DNA of 64,000 bases from Methylogaea oryzae (GCF_019669985.1 NZ_AP019782.1:2536001-2600000); one strand, 5' to 3'; numbered from the stretch's first letter, positions 49,095 to 58,995 are shown. The notes: generated by a model not told the origin, from the letters alone. Made by a program: numbers and translations.

Positions 49095-49934
49095 TTATCT
49101 GAGCAAGCTCAACACCTGCTGCGGTGCGGAGTTCGCCTGGGATAGCATCGCCGTACCGGCCTGCTGCAGAATCTGCGAACGGCTCAGGTTCGACGTTTCC
49201 GATGCGAAGTCGGCGTCCATGATACGGGAACGGGCGGCCGACTGGTTTTCCGTGGCGATACGCAAACCCGTGATGGTGTTCGTCAGTCGGTTCTGCACGG
49301 CGCCCAGTTTTGCGCGAAGCGTGGTCACCTGCGTGATGGCGCTATCGATGGCTTTGACATAGGCACTGGCCGCCGAAACCTTCGAAATCGTGCCACCCGA
49401 GAACACCGACTTCATCTTGCCGTTCGACAAGTTACTCATCCGGATGGAGATCTTGTTGTTGGCCATAGCGTCTGCGCCCACCTGGAAAACAACCACGGAG
49501 GTGGTGCTGTACGCTTTACCGTTCAGAATCGCGTTGCCGTTGAAGGTGGTGGAGTTGATCACGCGTTGCAGTTCCGACGCCAGCTGCTTGAACTCCGTAT
49601 TCAAGTTGGCCCGGTCACCGGAGGCGTTGCTGCCGTTCATGGACTGGATGCCCAGGTCGCGCATGCGCTGCAGCATGTCGCCCAGGTTGCTCATCGCGCC
49701 TTCCGCCGTTTGCGCCATAGAAATGCCGTCGTTAGCGTTGCGCATGGCGACGTTCATGCCGTTGATTTGAGAGCTCAGGCGCGCGGCGATAGCCAAGCCT
49801 GCCGCGTCGTCCTTCGCGCTGTTCACGCGCAGACCCGAAGACAAACGCTCCATGGTCGTTGCCAAACTCGACTGGGATTGCTCCAGATTGCGCCGAGTGT
49901 TCAGGGACATCATGTTGGTGTTAATTACGGACAT
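49095..49934 (-). CDS. fliC: Flagellin, copy 2
   Basis: 279 residues, same protein as copy 1. Reading the two genes side by side, the only difference I noticed is the stop codon (TAA here, TAG in copy 1). The repeated block runs from about nine bases after the stop to about 13 bases before the ATG and then ends sharply. The open frame reaches 49973, but the ATG at 49934 is the conserved start. This copy has a very good sigma-28 promoter at 49989-50015, so it is probably the strongly expressed one. The repeat spacing is 1003 bases. Confidence 0.95.
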   Translation of the reverse strand: MSVINTNMMSLNTRRNLEQSQSSLATTMERLSSGLRVNSAKDDAAGLAIAARLSSQINGMNVAMRNANDGISMAQTAEGAMSNLGDMLQRMRDLGIQSMNGSNASGDRANLNTEFKQLASELQRVINSTTFNGNAILNGKAYSTTSVVVFQVGADAMANNKISIRMSNLSNGKMKSVFSGGTISKVSAASAYVKAIDSAITQVTTLRAKLGAVQNRLTNTITGLRIATENQSAARSRIMDADFASETSNLSRSQILQQAGTAMLSQANSAPQQVLSLLR

Positions 49935-49952
49935 GGCCTTTCTCCTAGTTGT

Positions 49953-49966
49953 GCCGAGAAATCGGC
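49953..49966 (-). promoter_or_regulatory. Leader hairpin of flagellin copy 2
   Basis: GCCGA-tttc-TCGGC (minus strand), just upstream of the Shine-Dalgarno sequence; counterpart of the hairpin of copy 1. Confidence 0.5.
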
Positions 49967-49988
49967 TAAACAATCATGTTCAGTTGTT

Positions 49989-50015
49989 TTATCGGCGGCA
50001 CTGACGGCAACTTTA
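49989..50015 (-). promoter_or_regulatory. Sigma-28 (FliA) promoter of flagellin copy 2
   Basis: Minus strand TAAAGTT, 12 bases, GCCGATAA: an essentially perfect match to the flagellar class 3 consensus (TAAAGTTT-N11-GCCGATAA). It lies about 55 bases before the start codon. The remaining bases up to 50264 hold no recognisable gene. Confidence 0.85.
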
Positions 50016-50264
50016 GAAGTTTCAAACACCTTCCTTACCCTACCGCCGGCGAAAACTACGCCGCCACTTCTTTTCATCTCTATTTGCGGCCCGCCCTTAA
50101 AAAACTTTAGGTTTGCGGCAAGCCCAGAACTAAGCTGGAACAGCCTTACATGGCCGCCTCCAATCGACGGGATGCGGCCACGACGATACCGCCCCCTGAA
50201 CGAACATCGCCGGCCCCTGAAGGACCGGCGCTGGAATCACCGCTACATCGTCGAATTAAACAAG

Positions 50265-50699
50265 CTAGGCAAACAAATTGTCGCGAATAGACTGCTCCCC
50301 CGCCTGCACCAGATTTTTATCCACAGACTGGCTCACCAACTTGAGCGTCTGATCGTTGAGGCTTTCACGCAGCAACCCGAGAAACGCCGGGGGAGCAACC
50401 AACATCAGCTGATCGAAATCGCCTTGAGTACGCCCGTGATCCAACCGGTCAGCCAGGCGCTTGGCGAAGACCTGAGCCTCATGGCGCTTCGGGTCAACTT
50501 CCTTTCCCATGGCATGACGTCCGCCCAATCCGGTTGTGTCGAAGGCGCGCCCCGGACGATCGGAGATCATATCTTGCTCCAGCTCCCTGCCTTCCGGATG
50601 GGAAAAACTTTCAACCGTCTTCAAAGGTTTAACGCGCGACTCCACCGCGTAAATAACGGCACGACTGCTTTCCGCTGCGAGAATCCAGATTTTTGCCAT
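50265..50699 (-). CDS. Host-attachment-type protein
   Basis: 144 residues from the ATG at 50699 (GAGGAG eight bases upstream); the frame extends to 50732 without a better start. AKIWILAAESSRAVIYAVE at the start, PEGRELEQDMISDRPGRAFD, and FDQLMLVAPPAFLGLLRESL match the family named 'protein required for attachment to host cells', whose fold resembles the release-factor/archaeal eRF1 domain. The biochemical function is not known. It stands alone between flagellin and pcm. Confidence 0.8.
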   Translation of the reverse strand: MAKIWILAAESSRAVIYAVESRVKPLKTVESFSHPEGRELEQDMISDRPGRAFDTTGLGGRHAMGKEVDPKRHEAQVFAKRLADRLDHGRTQGDFDQLMLVAPPAFLGLLRESLNDQTLKLVSQSVDKNLVQAGEQSIRDNLFA

Positions 50700-50786
50700 G
50701 CGTGCTACTCCTCGTGCTAGTTGAGAAAACACCTTAGACGTCCAACTGTCACTGTGAATACGTCTCCGAGGGGCATCCTCTACGCC

Positions 50787-51485
50787 CTAGTGCCGAAACG
50801 GGACAAAGGCCACGGGCAAAACGGCTTGGCTCGACAACCCGCCGTCGGGCTGTTTTACAGCCCGCACCAATTGCTGGGCGCCGTAAGGCACCCCCAACGG
50901 AATCACCAACCGCCCTCCGGGCTTAAGTTGCTCCGCAAGCGCCGGAGGCACGGCCTCTGCCGCCGCCGTTACAATAATCCCGTCGTAGGGGGCGTGGGCC
51001 GGAAAACCGAAATAGCCGTCCGCCGCAATCACTTGGACGTTGTCGACCCCCAAGCGGCCCAGTCGCCGCGCTGCCGACTCCGCCAATTCAGGCACTCGCT
51101 CTAAGGTATAGACTCGTCGAACAATTTCCGCCAGTACCGCGGCCTGATAACCGCAACCGGTCCCCACCTCCAAAACGACGTCCTGCGAATCGCAATCCAG
51201 CAGATCCGTCATCAACGCGACAATATAAGGCTGAGAAATCGTCTGGCCGAAGCCGATGGGGACAGGCCTGTTGCAGTAAGCCTGCGCCGAAGCGCTGGGC
51301 GGCACGAAAGCGTGGCGGGGAACCCGCCGCATGGCGTCCATCACCCGGGCTGAAAAGGTGTTGCGGCCTGTGTAAGCGGCCGTCGAACGGGCATCATTGG
51401 CGATCTCTTGCAACAAAATCGCCCGCTGTATCTCGAATAATTTTTCTTGTTCGGGCTCGCCCACATCGTTGAAGCGATGCCCCAT
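50787..51485 (-). CDS. pcm: Protein-L-isoaspartate O-methyltransferase
   Basis: 232 residues. RVPRHAFVPPSASAQAYCNRP and GFGQTISQPYIVALM are the substrate-binding N-terminus; VVLEVGTGCGYQAAVLAEIV is the SAM loop (motif I). PYDGIIVTAAAEAVPPALAEQL and PGGRLVIPLG complete the family pattern. It methylates isoaspartyl residues in aged proteins so that they can revert to aspartate. Starts nine bases after the glucokinase stop. Confidence 0.92.
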   Translation of the reverse strand: MGHRFNDVGEPEQEKLFEIQRAILLQEIANDARSTAAYTGRNTFSARVMDAMRRVPRHAFVPPSASAQAYCNRPVPIGFGQTISQPYIVALMTDLLDCDSQDVVLEVGTGCGYQAAVLAEIVRRVYTLERVPELAESAARRLGRLGVDNVQVIAADGYFGFPAHAPYDGIIVTAAAEAVPPALAEQLKPGGRLVIPLGVPYGAQQLVRAVKQPDGGLSSQAVLPVAFVPFRH

Positions 51486-51494
51486 GGCCAGCGC

Positions 51495-52478
51495 TTACCT
51501 CAACAAGGCCTGTGCCGTGGCCGCCGCACCCAACAAGGGCGCCTGGGCGTCCCGACAAACCCTCACCGGCATATCCCGCAGCAAGGCGGCAAAGCGGCCT
51601 TTGTCGCAAAATCCGGCCATAAAAGGACCGTCCTTCAGTATTGGCAACAATTTCGGCGCGATCCCTCCGGCCAGCAATACCCCGCCTCTCGCCAAACACT
51701 TGAGCGCCAAGTTGCCCGCCTCTTGCCCATACACGCGGGCGAACAACGTCAACGCCTGGCGACAGGCCTCGTCGCGTCCCTCCAAGCCGTATTGCGCGAT
51801 AGCCGCAGCCGGATCGCCGTCCTGCAAGGCTTCGAGCAACCCGGGCCCTGGCCCGGCCAAACCCTCGCCAAGAAAAAACTCGTAAACCGCGCGCAGCCCG
51901 TGGCCGGACAAAATGCGCTCATAACTTACATGGCCGGCAAAGCGCTCGCGCAAAAAGGCCAATAAACGATCCTGCTGCGCATCCATCGGCGCAAAATCGC
52001 AATGCCCGCCCTCCCCCGCAATGGCCGCATACGCTGCCCCGTCCCAATGCAACACGGCTTCACCAAGGCCAGTGCCTGCGGCAATCACAGCGATATTGCC
52101 GGCCTGGGCGCGACCGGAGTTAAGATCGTGGAAAGCCGTCGCCGGCACACGCAACAACCCCAAGGCGACGGCCTCCAAATCGTTGAGCAACTTAACAGGA
52201 ACACCGCCCAACGCATGGGACAGCTGCCCCTCTTCCAACGACCAGGGAAGATTGGTGATCCGGCAACGGCCGTCCGCCACAGGCCCCGCCACGCCAAAAC
52301 ACGCGGAGTGAGGCCGCTCGCCGCCTAAAAAACTTGCAGCGATTTCCGGCAGCCCCGAATAATCCCCACTGGCGTAACGCGCCTCGCGCAGCAATCCCAG
52401 CGCACCGTTCTCGCAACGATACAGGGCCAGCAGCGTTTTCGTGCCTCCCACGTCGCCGGCAAGCACACAACGAGACAT
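51495..52478 (-). CDS. glk: Glucokinase
   Basis: 327 residues from the ATG at 52478; the frame extends upstream through the DUF411 gene without a plausible start. AGDVGGTKTLLALY is the ATP phosphate motif, FGVAGPVADGRCRITNLPW and LLNDLEAVALGLL (with the catalytic Asp) are the sugar-binding motifs, and AAGTGLGEAVLHW and GEGGHCDFAP follow as in Glk. Phosphorylates glucose to glucose 6-phosphate. A short GGCGG serves as ribosome-binding site. Coupled to pcm downstream. Confidence 0.92.
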   Translation of the reverse strand: MSRCVLAGDVGGTKTLLALYRCENGALGLLREARYASGDYSGLPEIAASFLGGERPHSACFGVAGPVADGRCRITNLPWSLEEGQLSHALGGVPVKLLNDLEAVALGLLRVPATAFHDLNSGRAQAGNIAVIAAGTGLGEAVLHWDGAAYAAIAGEGGHCDFAPMDAQQDRLLAFLRERFAGHVSYERILSGHGLRAVYEFFLGEGLAGPGPGLLEALQDGDPAAAIAQYGLEGRDEACRQALTLFARVYGQEAGNLALKCLARGGVLLAGGIAPKLLPILKDGPFMAGFCDKGRFAALLRDMPVRVCRDAQAPLLGAAATAQALLR

Positions 52479-52491
52479 CCCGCCGCCGCCT

Positions 52492-52986
52492 TTAGTAAGA
52501 CGAATATTCGCTGAACGCTGCCGATTTGCCGGCCTTATCGAAAGACAGCACGGCGAAGGGCTCTTTCTTGCCCCCCATTTCCATACCGGGACTTCCGGAC
52601 ACCATGCCCGGAACGGCAATGCCTGCTACGGCGGGCTTATCCGTCAGCAGCTTCTTCACATCGCCTGCCGGCACGTGGCCCTCGATAACGTAGCCGTTGA
52701 TAAACGCCGTGTGGCAGGAAGCCAGTTTCGGCGATACGCCAAATTTCCGTTTTATGGCGTCCATGTCTTCGGTCACCATGTCGTTTACCTGGAATCCGTG
52801 TTTTGCCATGTGCTCCAGCCACTTGCCGCAACAACCGCAACTCGGGCTGCGATAAACGGTGATTTCCATGGCCCCGGCCACCGCGGGCGTTTCCTTGTCC
52901 CACGCGCTTTCCGCCAAGCCGGTCAGGGGGAAACAAGCCAACGCTAAGCCAGCGGCCAGCAGTGCACTTACAACGTTCGTTCTCAT
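52492..52986 (-). CDS. DUF411 periplasmic metal-binding protein
   Basis: 164 residues. A signal peptide (1-25, ending GLAES) precedes a domain with YRSPSCGCCGKWLEHM, HGFQVNDMV, LASCHTAFINGYVIEGHVP and MEMGGKKEPF. The CGCC, the later Cys-His and Met residues are conserved in DUF411 and suggest copper binding; such genes often lie near copper resistance genes, though none is visible here. It reads toward glk with 13 bases between them. Confidence 0.85.
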   Translation of the reverse strand: MRTNVVSALLAAGLALACFPLTGLAESAWDKETPAVAGAMEITVYRSPSCGCCGKWLEHMAKHGFQVNDMVTEDMDAIKRKFGVSPKLASCHTAFINGYVIEGHVPAGDVKKLLTDKPAVAGIAVPGMVSGSPGMEMGGKKEPFAVLSFDKAGKSAAFSEYSSY

Positions 52987-53004
52987 GGCAGCCTCGTCAA
53001 ATGA

Positions 53005-53424
53005 TTATTCGCCGTTAAGGGTTGCGATGATTATACGCGCCCCACCCTCATCGCGATGTTCGCCCAAATAAATGCCCTGCCAAGTCCCCAGCGCCAACAC
53101 GCCCTGAGCAATCGGCACGGTAATGCTGCTGCCGATGGTCAAGCACTTGATGTGCGCCGGCATGTCATCCGCCCCTTCCAGCACGTGGCGATAATAACTT
53201 TGCCTCTCGGGAACGAAATGGTTGAAATGCGCCTCCATGTCCCGCCTTACGTCGGAATCGGCGTTTTCATTCAATCCCAAGGACGCGGAAGTGTGCTGGA
53301 TAAAAAAATGGGCCAGCCCAACCCGAAACCTGCCGAGCTCCGGCAACTGGCTCAGCACCTCATCGGTTACCAAATGGAAGCCCCGCGCACGAGGCTTCAG
53401 CACGATACGTTTTTGCACCCACAC
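53005..53424 (-). CDS. yjbQ: YjbQ/UPF0047-family protein
   Basis: 139 residues from a GTG with AGGA eight bases upstream. FFIQHTSASLGLNENADSDV, RHVLEGADDMPAHIKCLTIG and LGTWQGIYLGEHRD are the family motifs. Some members have weak thiamin-phosphate-synthase activity in vitro; the true role is unclear. Its stop is 18 bases from the start of the DUF411 gene, so the pair may be co-transcribed. Confidence 0.88.
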   Translation of the reverse strand: MWVQKRIVLKPRARGFHLVTDEVLSQLPELGRFRVGLAHFFIQHTSASLGLNENADSDVRRDMEAHFNHFVPERQSYYRHVLEGADDMPAHIKCLTIGSSITVPIAQGVLALGTWQGIYLGEHRDEGGARIIIATLNGE

Positions 53425-53742
53425 AGAAAATTTCCTCGACTGTTGTCTCTACTCAGCCGCCACGGGACCATCGCGAAAAAACAACGCCTCCCCGATGCGC
53501 CGGCCAACGGCGGACCAGCGACGCCAAGGCCGCTCGGCGCTTGACACGACTGCCCTTTTCCTCTACTTTTGGGCCGTTGTATTTAGGTTCGCACACAGTA
53601 AGCTAGTGTAGATTCTGCCCCTTCCGGGACCGCTCCTGCCCAAACTTCCAGCCATCCTGAAATACGCCGCCACGTTACCGGCAGCCTGCGGGGCTTTTGG
53701 GCGCATGGCGCACCCAGCACACAATTTTACAAGAGACTTACT
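53425..53742 (+). promoter_or_regulatory. Upstream region and probable long leader of the cold-shock gene
   Basis: No gene. TTGACA at 53541-53546 followed after 17 bases by TACTTT could be a sigma-70 promoter, which would give a leader of about 165 bases, the usual length for cspA mRNAs. The -10 match is poor, so this is tentative. Confidence 0.35.
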
Positions 53743-53952
53743 ATGTCACAACAGCAAACCGGGACCGTCAAATGGTTCAACGAAACCAAAGGTTTCGGCT
53801 TCATTCAGCGCGAGAACGGCAGCGACTTGTTCGTGCATTTCCGTTCTATTCAGGGTGAAGGCCATAAAACATTGAAGGAAGGCCAGCGCGTTAGCTTTAT
53901 CGAAGTAGCCGGGCAAAAAGGCCCGCAAGCCGATAACGTTGCCGTACTGTAA
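53743..53952 (+). CDS. Cold-shock protein (CspA family)
   Basis: 69 residues. [16 protein letters not shown] (RNP1) and [10 protein letters not shown] (RNP2) are the single-stranded RNA-binding motifs of the OB-fold cold-shock domain. Acts as an RNA chaperone. It is followed by a good intrinsic terminator and then the RRM protein. The long untranslated leader would be typical of temperature-regulated members. Confidence 0.95.
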   Translation: MSQQQTGTVKWFNETKGFGFIQRENGSDLFVHFRSIQGEGHKTLKEGQRVSFIEVAGQKGPQADNVAVL

Positions 53953-53980
53953 AAAATAAGAACAAACGCCCGCCTTACCA

Positions 53981-54008
53981 AAAGCAGACCGGCAAAGGTC
54001 TGCTTTTC
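53981..54008 (+). terminator. Intrinsic terminator after the cold-shock gene
   Basis: Stem AAAGCAGACC / GGTCTGCTTT with a six-base loop and a T-run. Read-through would continue into the RRM gene. Confidence 0.88.
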
Positions 54009-54080
54009 CTCTGCGGTTCTAATGCGCCATTGACTGGCGCATTTCTGTTTCACCCACTTCTAAAAAGGATAGGGCAACGT

Positions 54081-54347
54081 ATGTTGACACTTTTTGTCCG
54101 CGGTTTACCTCCCAACACCAACGAAGCCAATGTGACTGCTTTATTCAGCACTTATGGCAAAGTCCATTCCCTCAAGCTGAATCGCGATTTGTTCACCGGC
54201 AAAGTACGCGGCACCGCCCTGGTCAACATGGAAGGCCACGAAGCCCGCGCCGCCATCGCGGCACTCGACGGCACCGAATTCGAAGGCAACTCCATCTACG
54301 TCAACCTGGATAAAGGCCCTGCCGGCCAACGCGGCCGCCGCCGTTAA
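54081..54347 (+). CDS. Small RRM-type RNA-binding protein
   Basis: 88 residues from the ATG at 54081. RNP2 LFVRGLPPN and RNP1 KVRGTALVNM are present, and the C-terminus is Arg/Gly-rich (GPAGQRGRRR). Single-RRM glycine/arginine-tailed proteins in bacteria are often cold-induced, which fits its place behind the cold-shock gene. A longer frame from 54030 has no ribosome-binding site. Confidence 0.9.
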   Translation: MLTLFVRGLPPNTNEANVTALFSTYGKVHSLKLNRDLFTGKVRGTALVNMEGHEARAAIAALDGTEFEGNSIYVNLDKGPAGQRGRRR

Positions 54348-54426
54348 ACGCCGTCCCAGGCTATACGGCCCGACCAGAGCCTCGTCCCCCCAAAGGTAAT
54401 TGCCGGTTACGGCGGATACCGACGAA

Positions 54427-54455
54427 AAAAAGCCGGCGCACTATGCCGGCTTTTT
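54427..54455. terminator. Bidirectional terminator
   Basis: AAAAAGCCGGC / GCCGGCTTTTT with a seven-base loop, flanked by A and T runs, so it can act on both strands. Confidence 0.85.
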
Positions 54456-54542
54456 AACGCCTCGCGTTTACCGGACGACTGGGCGGCCGGCGTATGCCCG
54501 CCCTAAGCCGCAATCCGGCGCAATGACAATGGGAAAACCAAA

Positions 54543-54573
54543 TAAAAAAGCCGGCGCTAAACAGCGCCGGCTT
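54543..54573 (-). terminator. Terminator of the pnt operon
   Basis: Minus strand AAGCCGGCGCT / AGCGCCGGCTT with a four-base loop and a following T-run, about 35 bases after the pntB stop. Confidence 0.85.
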
Positions 54574-54608
54574 CCTTAAGATGCCTTAGCGGCGGCGAGC
54601 CGGGTTTC

Positions 54609-56015
54609 TCACCCCCGCAACACCCCCAGCACCTCGTCCAACATCTTTTTGGCATCGCCGAACAGCATCCGGTTGTTCTCCTTGTAGAACAACGGATTGT
54701 CCACGCCGGCATAACCGGAAGCCATAGAGCGCTTCATGACGATGCTGGTCTTGGCCTTCCAAACTTCCAATACCGGCATGCCGGCGATGGGGCTGTTGGG
54801 ATCGTCCTGGGCACCCGGGTTGACGATGTCGTTGGCTCCAATCACCATCGCCACGTCGGTTTCCGGGAAATCCTCGTTGATTTCGTCCATTTCCAACACG
54901 ATGTCGTAAGGCACCTTGGCTTCCGCCAGCAGCACGTTCATGTGGCCGGGCATGCGACCAGCCACCGGGTGGATGGCGAAACGCACGTTGACGCCTTTGT
55001 CGCGCAGGTGTTTGGTGATTTCGTATACCGTGTGCTGGGCCTGGGCCACGGCCATGCCGTAACCCGGCACAATGACCACGCTTTGCGCATCGCGCAGCAG
55101 TTCGGCGGTTTCTTCGGCGCTGACGGGAGTGACCTCGCCTTCCGGCTGGACGCCGCCCGCCGCAGCGGGCGCGCCGCCTTCGCTGCCGAAGCCGCCGGCA
55201 ATCACCGACAGGAAGTGGCGGTTCATGGCGCGGCACATGATGTAGCTGAGGATGGCGCCGGAAGACCCCACCAAGGCGCCGGTAACGATGAGCAGGTCGT
55301 TGCTCAGCATGAAGCCGGTGGCGGATGCCGCCCAGCCGGAGTAGCTGTTGAGCATGGACACCACCACCGGCATGTCGGCGCCGCCGATGGCCATCACCAT
55401 ATGGATGCCGAACGCCAAGGCGATGGCGGTCATGACAAACAACGGGAACAAGCCGCCGCTGGCGGTTTCCACGTCGAGGAACAACTTACCGAAGAAGATC
55501 ACGACGATCAGGCCGGCCAGGTTGATCCAATGACGCGCCGGCAACAACATGGGCTTGCCGCCGATACGGCCGGACAATTTGCCGAAGGCGATGATGGACC
55601 CTGAAAAAGTCACCGCGCCGATGAAAATCCCCAGATAGGTTTCCACGTCATGGATGGTTCGCTCCACCCCCACCATGTGGGCATTGGGGTCCACATAGCT
55701 GGCGTAGCCCACCAGCACGGCGGCCAAGCCGACGAAGCTGTGCAGCATGGCCACCAGCTCGGGCATTTCCGTCATTTTCACCTTGATGGCGGCGAACGCG
55801 CCGATGCTGCCGCCCACGGCCATGCAGGCCAGCAGGGCGATGTAGCCGTGCACCGAGTCGCTCAGCACCGTGGCAACGATGGCGATGGCCATGCCGACCA
55901 TACCGTATAAATTGCCCCGTCGCGCTGTTTCCGGGTTGCTCAACCCCCCCAAGCTCAGGATGAAGAGGATGGTGGCGGCGACGTACGAGACGGTTACAAG
56001 TCCTTGATTAAGCAT
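54609..56015 (-). CDS. pntB: NAD(P) transhydrogenase subunit beta
   Basis: 468 residues. The N-terminal two thirds are membrane helices ([52 protein letters not shown]), and the C-terminal NADP-binding domain has [50 protein letters not shown] and [13 protein letters not shown]. With PntA it couples hydride transfer between NADH and NADP+ to proton movement across the inner membrane and so supplies NADPH. 13 bases after the pntA stop. Confidence 0.96.
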   Translation of the reverse strand: MLNQGLVTVSYVAATILFILSLGGLSNPETARRGNLYGMVGMAIAIVATVLSDSVHGYIALLACMAVGGSIGAFAAIKVKMTEMPELVAMLHSFVGLAAVLVGYASYVDPNAHMVGVERTIHDVETYLGIFIGAVTFSGSIIAFGKLSGRIGGKPMLLPARHWINLAGLIVVIFFGKLFLDVETASGGLFPLFVMTAIALAFGIHMVMAIGGADMPVVVSMLNSYSGWAASATGFMLSNDLLIVTGALVGSSGAILSYIMCRAMNRHFLSVIAGGFGSEGGAPAAAGGVQPEGEVTPVSAEETAELLRDAQSVVIVPGYGMAVAQAQHTVYEITKHLRDKGVNVRFAIHPVAGRMPGHMNVLLAEAKVPYDIVLEMDEINEDFPETDVAMVIGANDIVNPGAQDDPNSPIAGMPVLEVWKAKTSIVMKRSMASGYAGVDNPLFYKENNRMLFGDAKKMLDEVLGVLRG

Positions 56016-56028
56016 AATGTCCGCCCCC

Positions 56029-57660
56029 TTAGCGTCTGAACATTTTCAACATGCGCTGGGTGACCATGAAGCCCCCGACGATGTTGATGGTCGCCAACAG
56101 GATCGCCAAGCCGGCGAACACGGGGATAACCACGGAAATGATGGAATGTTCGTGGCCTTCGTGGCGCACGATCAAGTCGGCGATGGACCCGCTGATGGTG
56201 TCCTTAACCTCCGGCGGAGCGATTTGCAGCAAGGCGCCGATGACGATGATGCCGCTGATGGCGTTGGTGACGCTCATCAAGGGCGTGTGCAGGGCCGGGG
56301 TCACGTTCCAGATCACCATATACCCGACGAAACACGCCAGGATGAAGACGGTGAAGTGGGACATGAACGCCGGCGGAGCCACCAGCCCCAGGCCGAACAG
56401 CGCCGCGCCGGCCGTGACCAGCAAGAGGGTCGACTTGATCCAGTCCGGCAGCTTGCGCCCTTCGGGTTTCGCCTCCACCGGAGGCGCGGCCACCGCCATT
56501 TGCGGCTGGGCGGAAATCTTCGGCGGCGGCGGCGGCCAAGTGATGGCACCGTTCTTGATGACGGTGGCGCCGCGAATGACTTCGTCCTCCATGTTGACGT
56601 CGATGACGCCGTCCTTGTTCTTACATAATTCTTCCGACAAACGCCACAGGTTGGTGGCGTAGAGCTGGCTGGATTGTTTAGCCAGGCGGCTGGGCAGATC
56701 CGTATAACCGATGATGGTGACGCCGTGGCGCACCACGGCCTCGCCCGGCACGGTCAGTTCGCAGTTGCCGCCCTGTTCGGCCGCCAAGTCGACGATGACG
56801 CTGCCCGGCTTCATGTTTTCCACCATGCCGGCGGTAATCAGCTTGGGCGCAGGTTTGCCGGGGATCAGCGCGGTGGTGATGATGATGTCCACGTCCATGG
56901 CCTGGCGGAAATACATTTCCCGCTGGGCTTTCTGGTAGCCCTCGCTCATGACCTTGGCATAACCGCCAACGCCGGTGCCTTCCTCTTGGTAGTCCACCTC
57001 GACGAACTCGGCGCCCATGCTCTTAACCTGGTCCTTCACCTCGGGGCGGGTGTCGCTGGCGCGAACGATCGCACCCAGGCCCGAAGCCGCGCCGATGGCG
57101 GACAGGCCGGCCACGCCGACGCCGATGATGAACACCTTGGCGGGAGGCACTTTGCCGGCGGCGGTGATCTGGCCGCAGAAGAAACGGCCGAAGGCGTGGG
57201 AGGCTTCCACCACCGCCCGGTAACCGGCGATATTGGCCATGGAACTCAGGGCGTCCAGCTTCTGCGCGCGGGACACGCGGGGTACGCTGTCCATGGCCAG
57301 CACGGTGACGTTCTTGGCCGCCAAACGCTCCATCAGCTCGGAATTCTGTCCCGGCCAAATGAAGCTGACCAGGGTTTTCCCTTCCTTGAGCAACTCCACT
57401 TCGTCGGTTGCCAGCTCGGGATGGGTTTCCGGCGCGCGCACCTTGAAGATGATGTCGGACGAGGACCACAAAGCCTGGGCGCTATCCACGATGGTCGCCC
57501 CGGCTTCGCGGTAAGCCTCGTCGGTAAAATTCGCCGCCGCGCCGGCGCCGGATTCGATGGAGACGGAGAAACCCAGCTTTTTGAGTTTTTCCACCACCTC
57601 CGGCGTTGTTGCCACGCGCTTTTCCCCCGCGTGGATTTCCTTGGGTACGCCTATTATCAT
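56029..57660 (-). CDS. pntA: NAD(P) transhydrogenase subunit alpha (full length)
   Basis: 543 residues, so NAD-binding and membrane parts are in one chain rather than split into PntAA and Pnt[23 protein letters not shown] opens the domain I fold, [17 protein letters not shown] binds NAD, and [19 protein letters not shown] is typical. A Pro-rich hinge ([13 protein letters not shown]) leads to four C-terminal membrane helices from about 425 on. Together with pntB it forms the complete proton-translocating enzyme. Confidence 0.96.
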   Translation of the reverse strand: MIIGVPKEIHAGEKRVATTPEVVEKLKKLGFSVSIESGAGAAANFTDEAYREAGATIVDSAQALWSSSDIIFKVRAPETHPELATDEVELLKEGKTLVSFIWPGQNSELMERLAAKNVTVLAMDSVPRVSRAQKLDALSSMANIAGYRAVVEASHAFGRFFCGQITAAGKVPPAKVFIIGVGVAGLSAIGAASGLGAIVRASDTRPEVKDQVKSMGAEFVEVDYQEEGTGVGGYAKVMSEGYQKAQREMYFRQAMDVDIIITTALIPGKPAPKLITAGMVENMKPGSVIVDLAAEQGGNCELTVPGEAVVRHGVTIIGYTDLPSRLAKQSSQLYATNLWRLSEELCKNKDGVIDVNMEDEVIRGATVIKNGAITWPPPPPKISAQPQMAVAAPPVEAKPEGRKLPDWIKSTLLLVTAGAALFGLGLVAPPAFMSHFTVFILACFVGYMVIWNVTPALHTPLMSVTNAISGIIVIGALLQIAPPEVKDTISGSIADLIVRHEGHEHSIISVVIPVFAGLAILLATINIVGGFMVTQRMLKMFRR

Positions 57661-58032
57661 CGTTGCTGCCTCTTGCTCCGTTGCTCAAGCAAGGCGTTGC
57701 CGCCATGCCGTTATTTTTGTTGTTGGGAGTATGGCCGAAAGCCTCTCGGCGCTTGTGCCGACTTCCGGCAGCGCACACTATCCGCTACAGGGGGAATCGC
57801 CCCACGCCCCGAGCACATGCGGCGAACCAGCGATACGAGCATCCTTGCGCATGATTTCCCACACGGGATTACCAGCCAACAGCCGCTATCTATAAAATAA
57901 ACGCCAACAAAGGTCAATTCACTTGTATTCATGCGGCGGCGCCCCCATGCTGCATAACCGGCACGCTGTGGCGCCTATGACCGTCGCCCTGCCCCGCGCC
58001 ATCACAACAACTCGAAATCTCACAACCGGCTT
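57661..58032. other. Intergenic region between pntA and the ABC transporter
   Basis: About 370 bases between divergent genes, so it must hold promoters for both. I could not place them with confidence, and I see no gene, RNA or repeat; open frames here lack start signals. Confidence 0.4.
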
Positions 58033-58995
58033 ATGAACACACTGATCCAAGTCGAACAGTTGTATCGCTATTACGGCGACCACCTGGCGGTGAACAACGT
58101 CAGCTTCACCCTGGAGAAAGGCGAAATCCTCGGCTTTCTCGGCCCCAACGGCGCCGGCAAGTCCTCCACCATGCAGATGATCTGCGGCAACCTGGCGCCC
58201 TCCTCCGGCCAAATCCGCATCAACGGCATCGACATTCTCGACAACCCCAAGGAAGCCAAGGCGGAGCTGGGCTATCTGCCGGAAAACCCGCCGGTCTACC
58301 GGGACCTGACGGTGGACGAGTACCTGCACTACTGCGCCGGCCTGCATCGGGTCGCCAAGGACAAAACCAAGGCGGCGCTGGACAACGCCAAAGAGCGCTG
58401 CGGCTTGACCGACGTCGGCGACCGGCTGATCGGCAACCTGTCCAAGGGCTACCAACAGCGGGTGGGCATCGCCCAGGCCATCCTGCACTCCCCAGCGGTC
58501 ATCATCCTGGACGAACCCACCGTCGGCCTCGACCCCATCCAGATACGCGAAATCCGCCAGCTCATCCGCGACCTGGGCCGCGAGCACGGCATCATCCTCT
58601 CCACCCACATCCTGCCGGAAGTACAGGAAAGCTGCTCCCGCGTGCAGATCATCCACCGGGGGGAACTGGTGCTGAACGACACCATCCAGGGCCTGGAACA
58701 GCGCATGGGCGCCTCCAGCCTGATGATCGCCACCCGCCAAGCGGCGGATCAGGCCAAGCTGGCGGCCATCGCCGGCGTCAAGTCGGTGGAAGCGCTGGAC
58801 CACAACCGCATCCGCATTTTCCACGACAAGCAAGCCAACCCGGCCGAACAGGTGGCGGCCCTGGCCGTGGCGCAAAACTGGGGCCTGTACGAACTGACCC
58901 CGGAAAAGCGCACCATCGAGCAAATATTCGTGGAAATCACCCAACAAGCCCCTCCCCACTTGGGCGAGGGAGCCGTTAAGGAGGTCCAAGCATGA
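58033..58995 (+). CDS. ABC transporter ATP-binding protein (GldA/NatA type)
   Basis: 320 residues. GPNGAGKSS (Walker A), LSKGYQQRVGIAQAI (signature) and AVIILDEPTVGLDP (Walker B) with LSTHILPE (H-loop) are intact. The C-terminal extension of about 90 residues is typical for the ABC-2 exporter subfamily. Overlaps the permease gene by four bases (ATGA). In flavobacteria GldA is linked to gliding, but in proteobacteria this operon has no proven role. Confidence 0.92.
   Translation: MNTLIQVEQLYRYYGDHLAVNNVSFTLEKGEILGFLGPNGAGKSSTMQMICGNLAPSSGQIRINGIDILDNPKEAKAELGYLPENPPVYRDLTVDEYLHYCAGLHRVAKDKTKAALDNAKERCGLTDVGDRLIGNLSKGYQQRVGIAQAILHSPAVIILDEPTVGLDPIQIREIRQLIRDLGREHGIILSTHILPEVQESCSRVQIIHRGELVLNDTIQGLEQRMGASSLMIATRQAADQAKLAAIAGVKSVEALDHNRIRIFHDKQANPAEQVAALAVAQNWGLYELTPEKRTIEQIFVEITQQAPPHLGEGAVKEVQA

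Noticed and set aside
56017-57900. Plus-strand His-rich open frames opposite pntA/pntB
   Set aside because: They are shadows of the well-conserved transhydrogenase genes.
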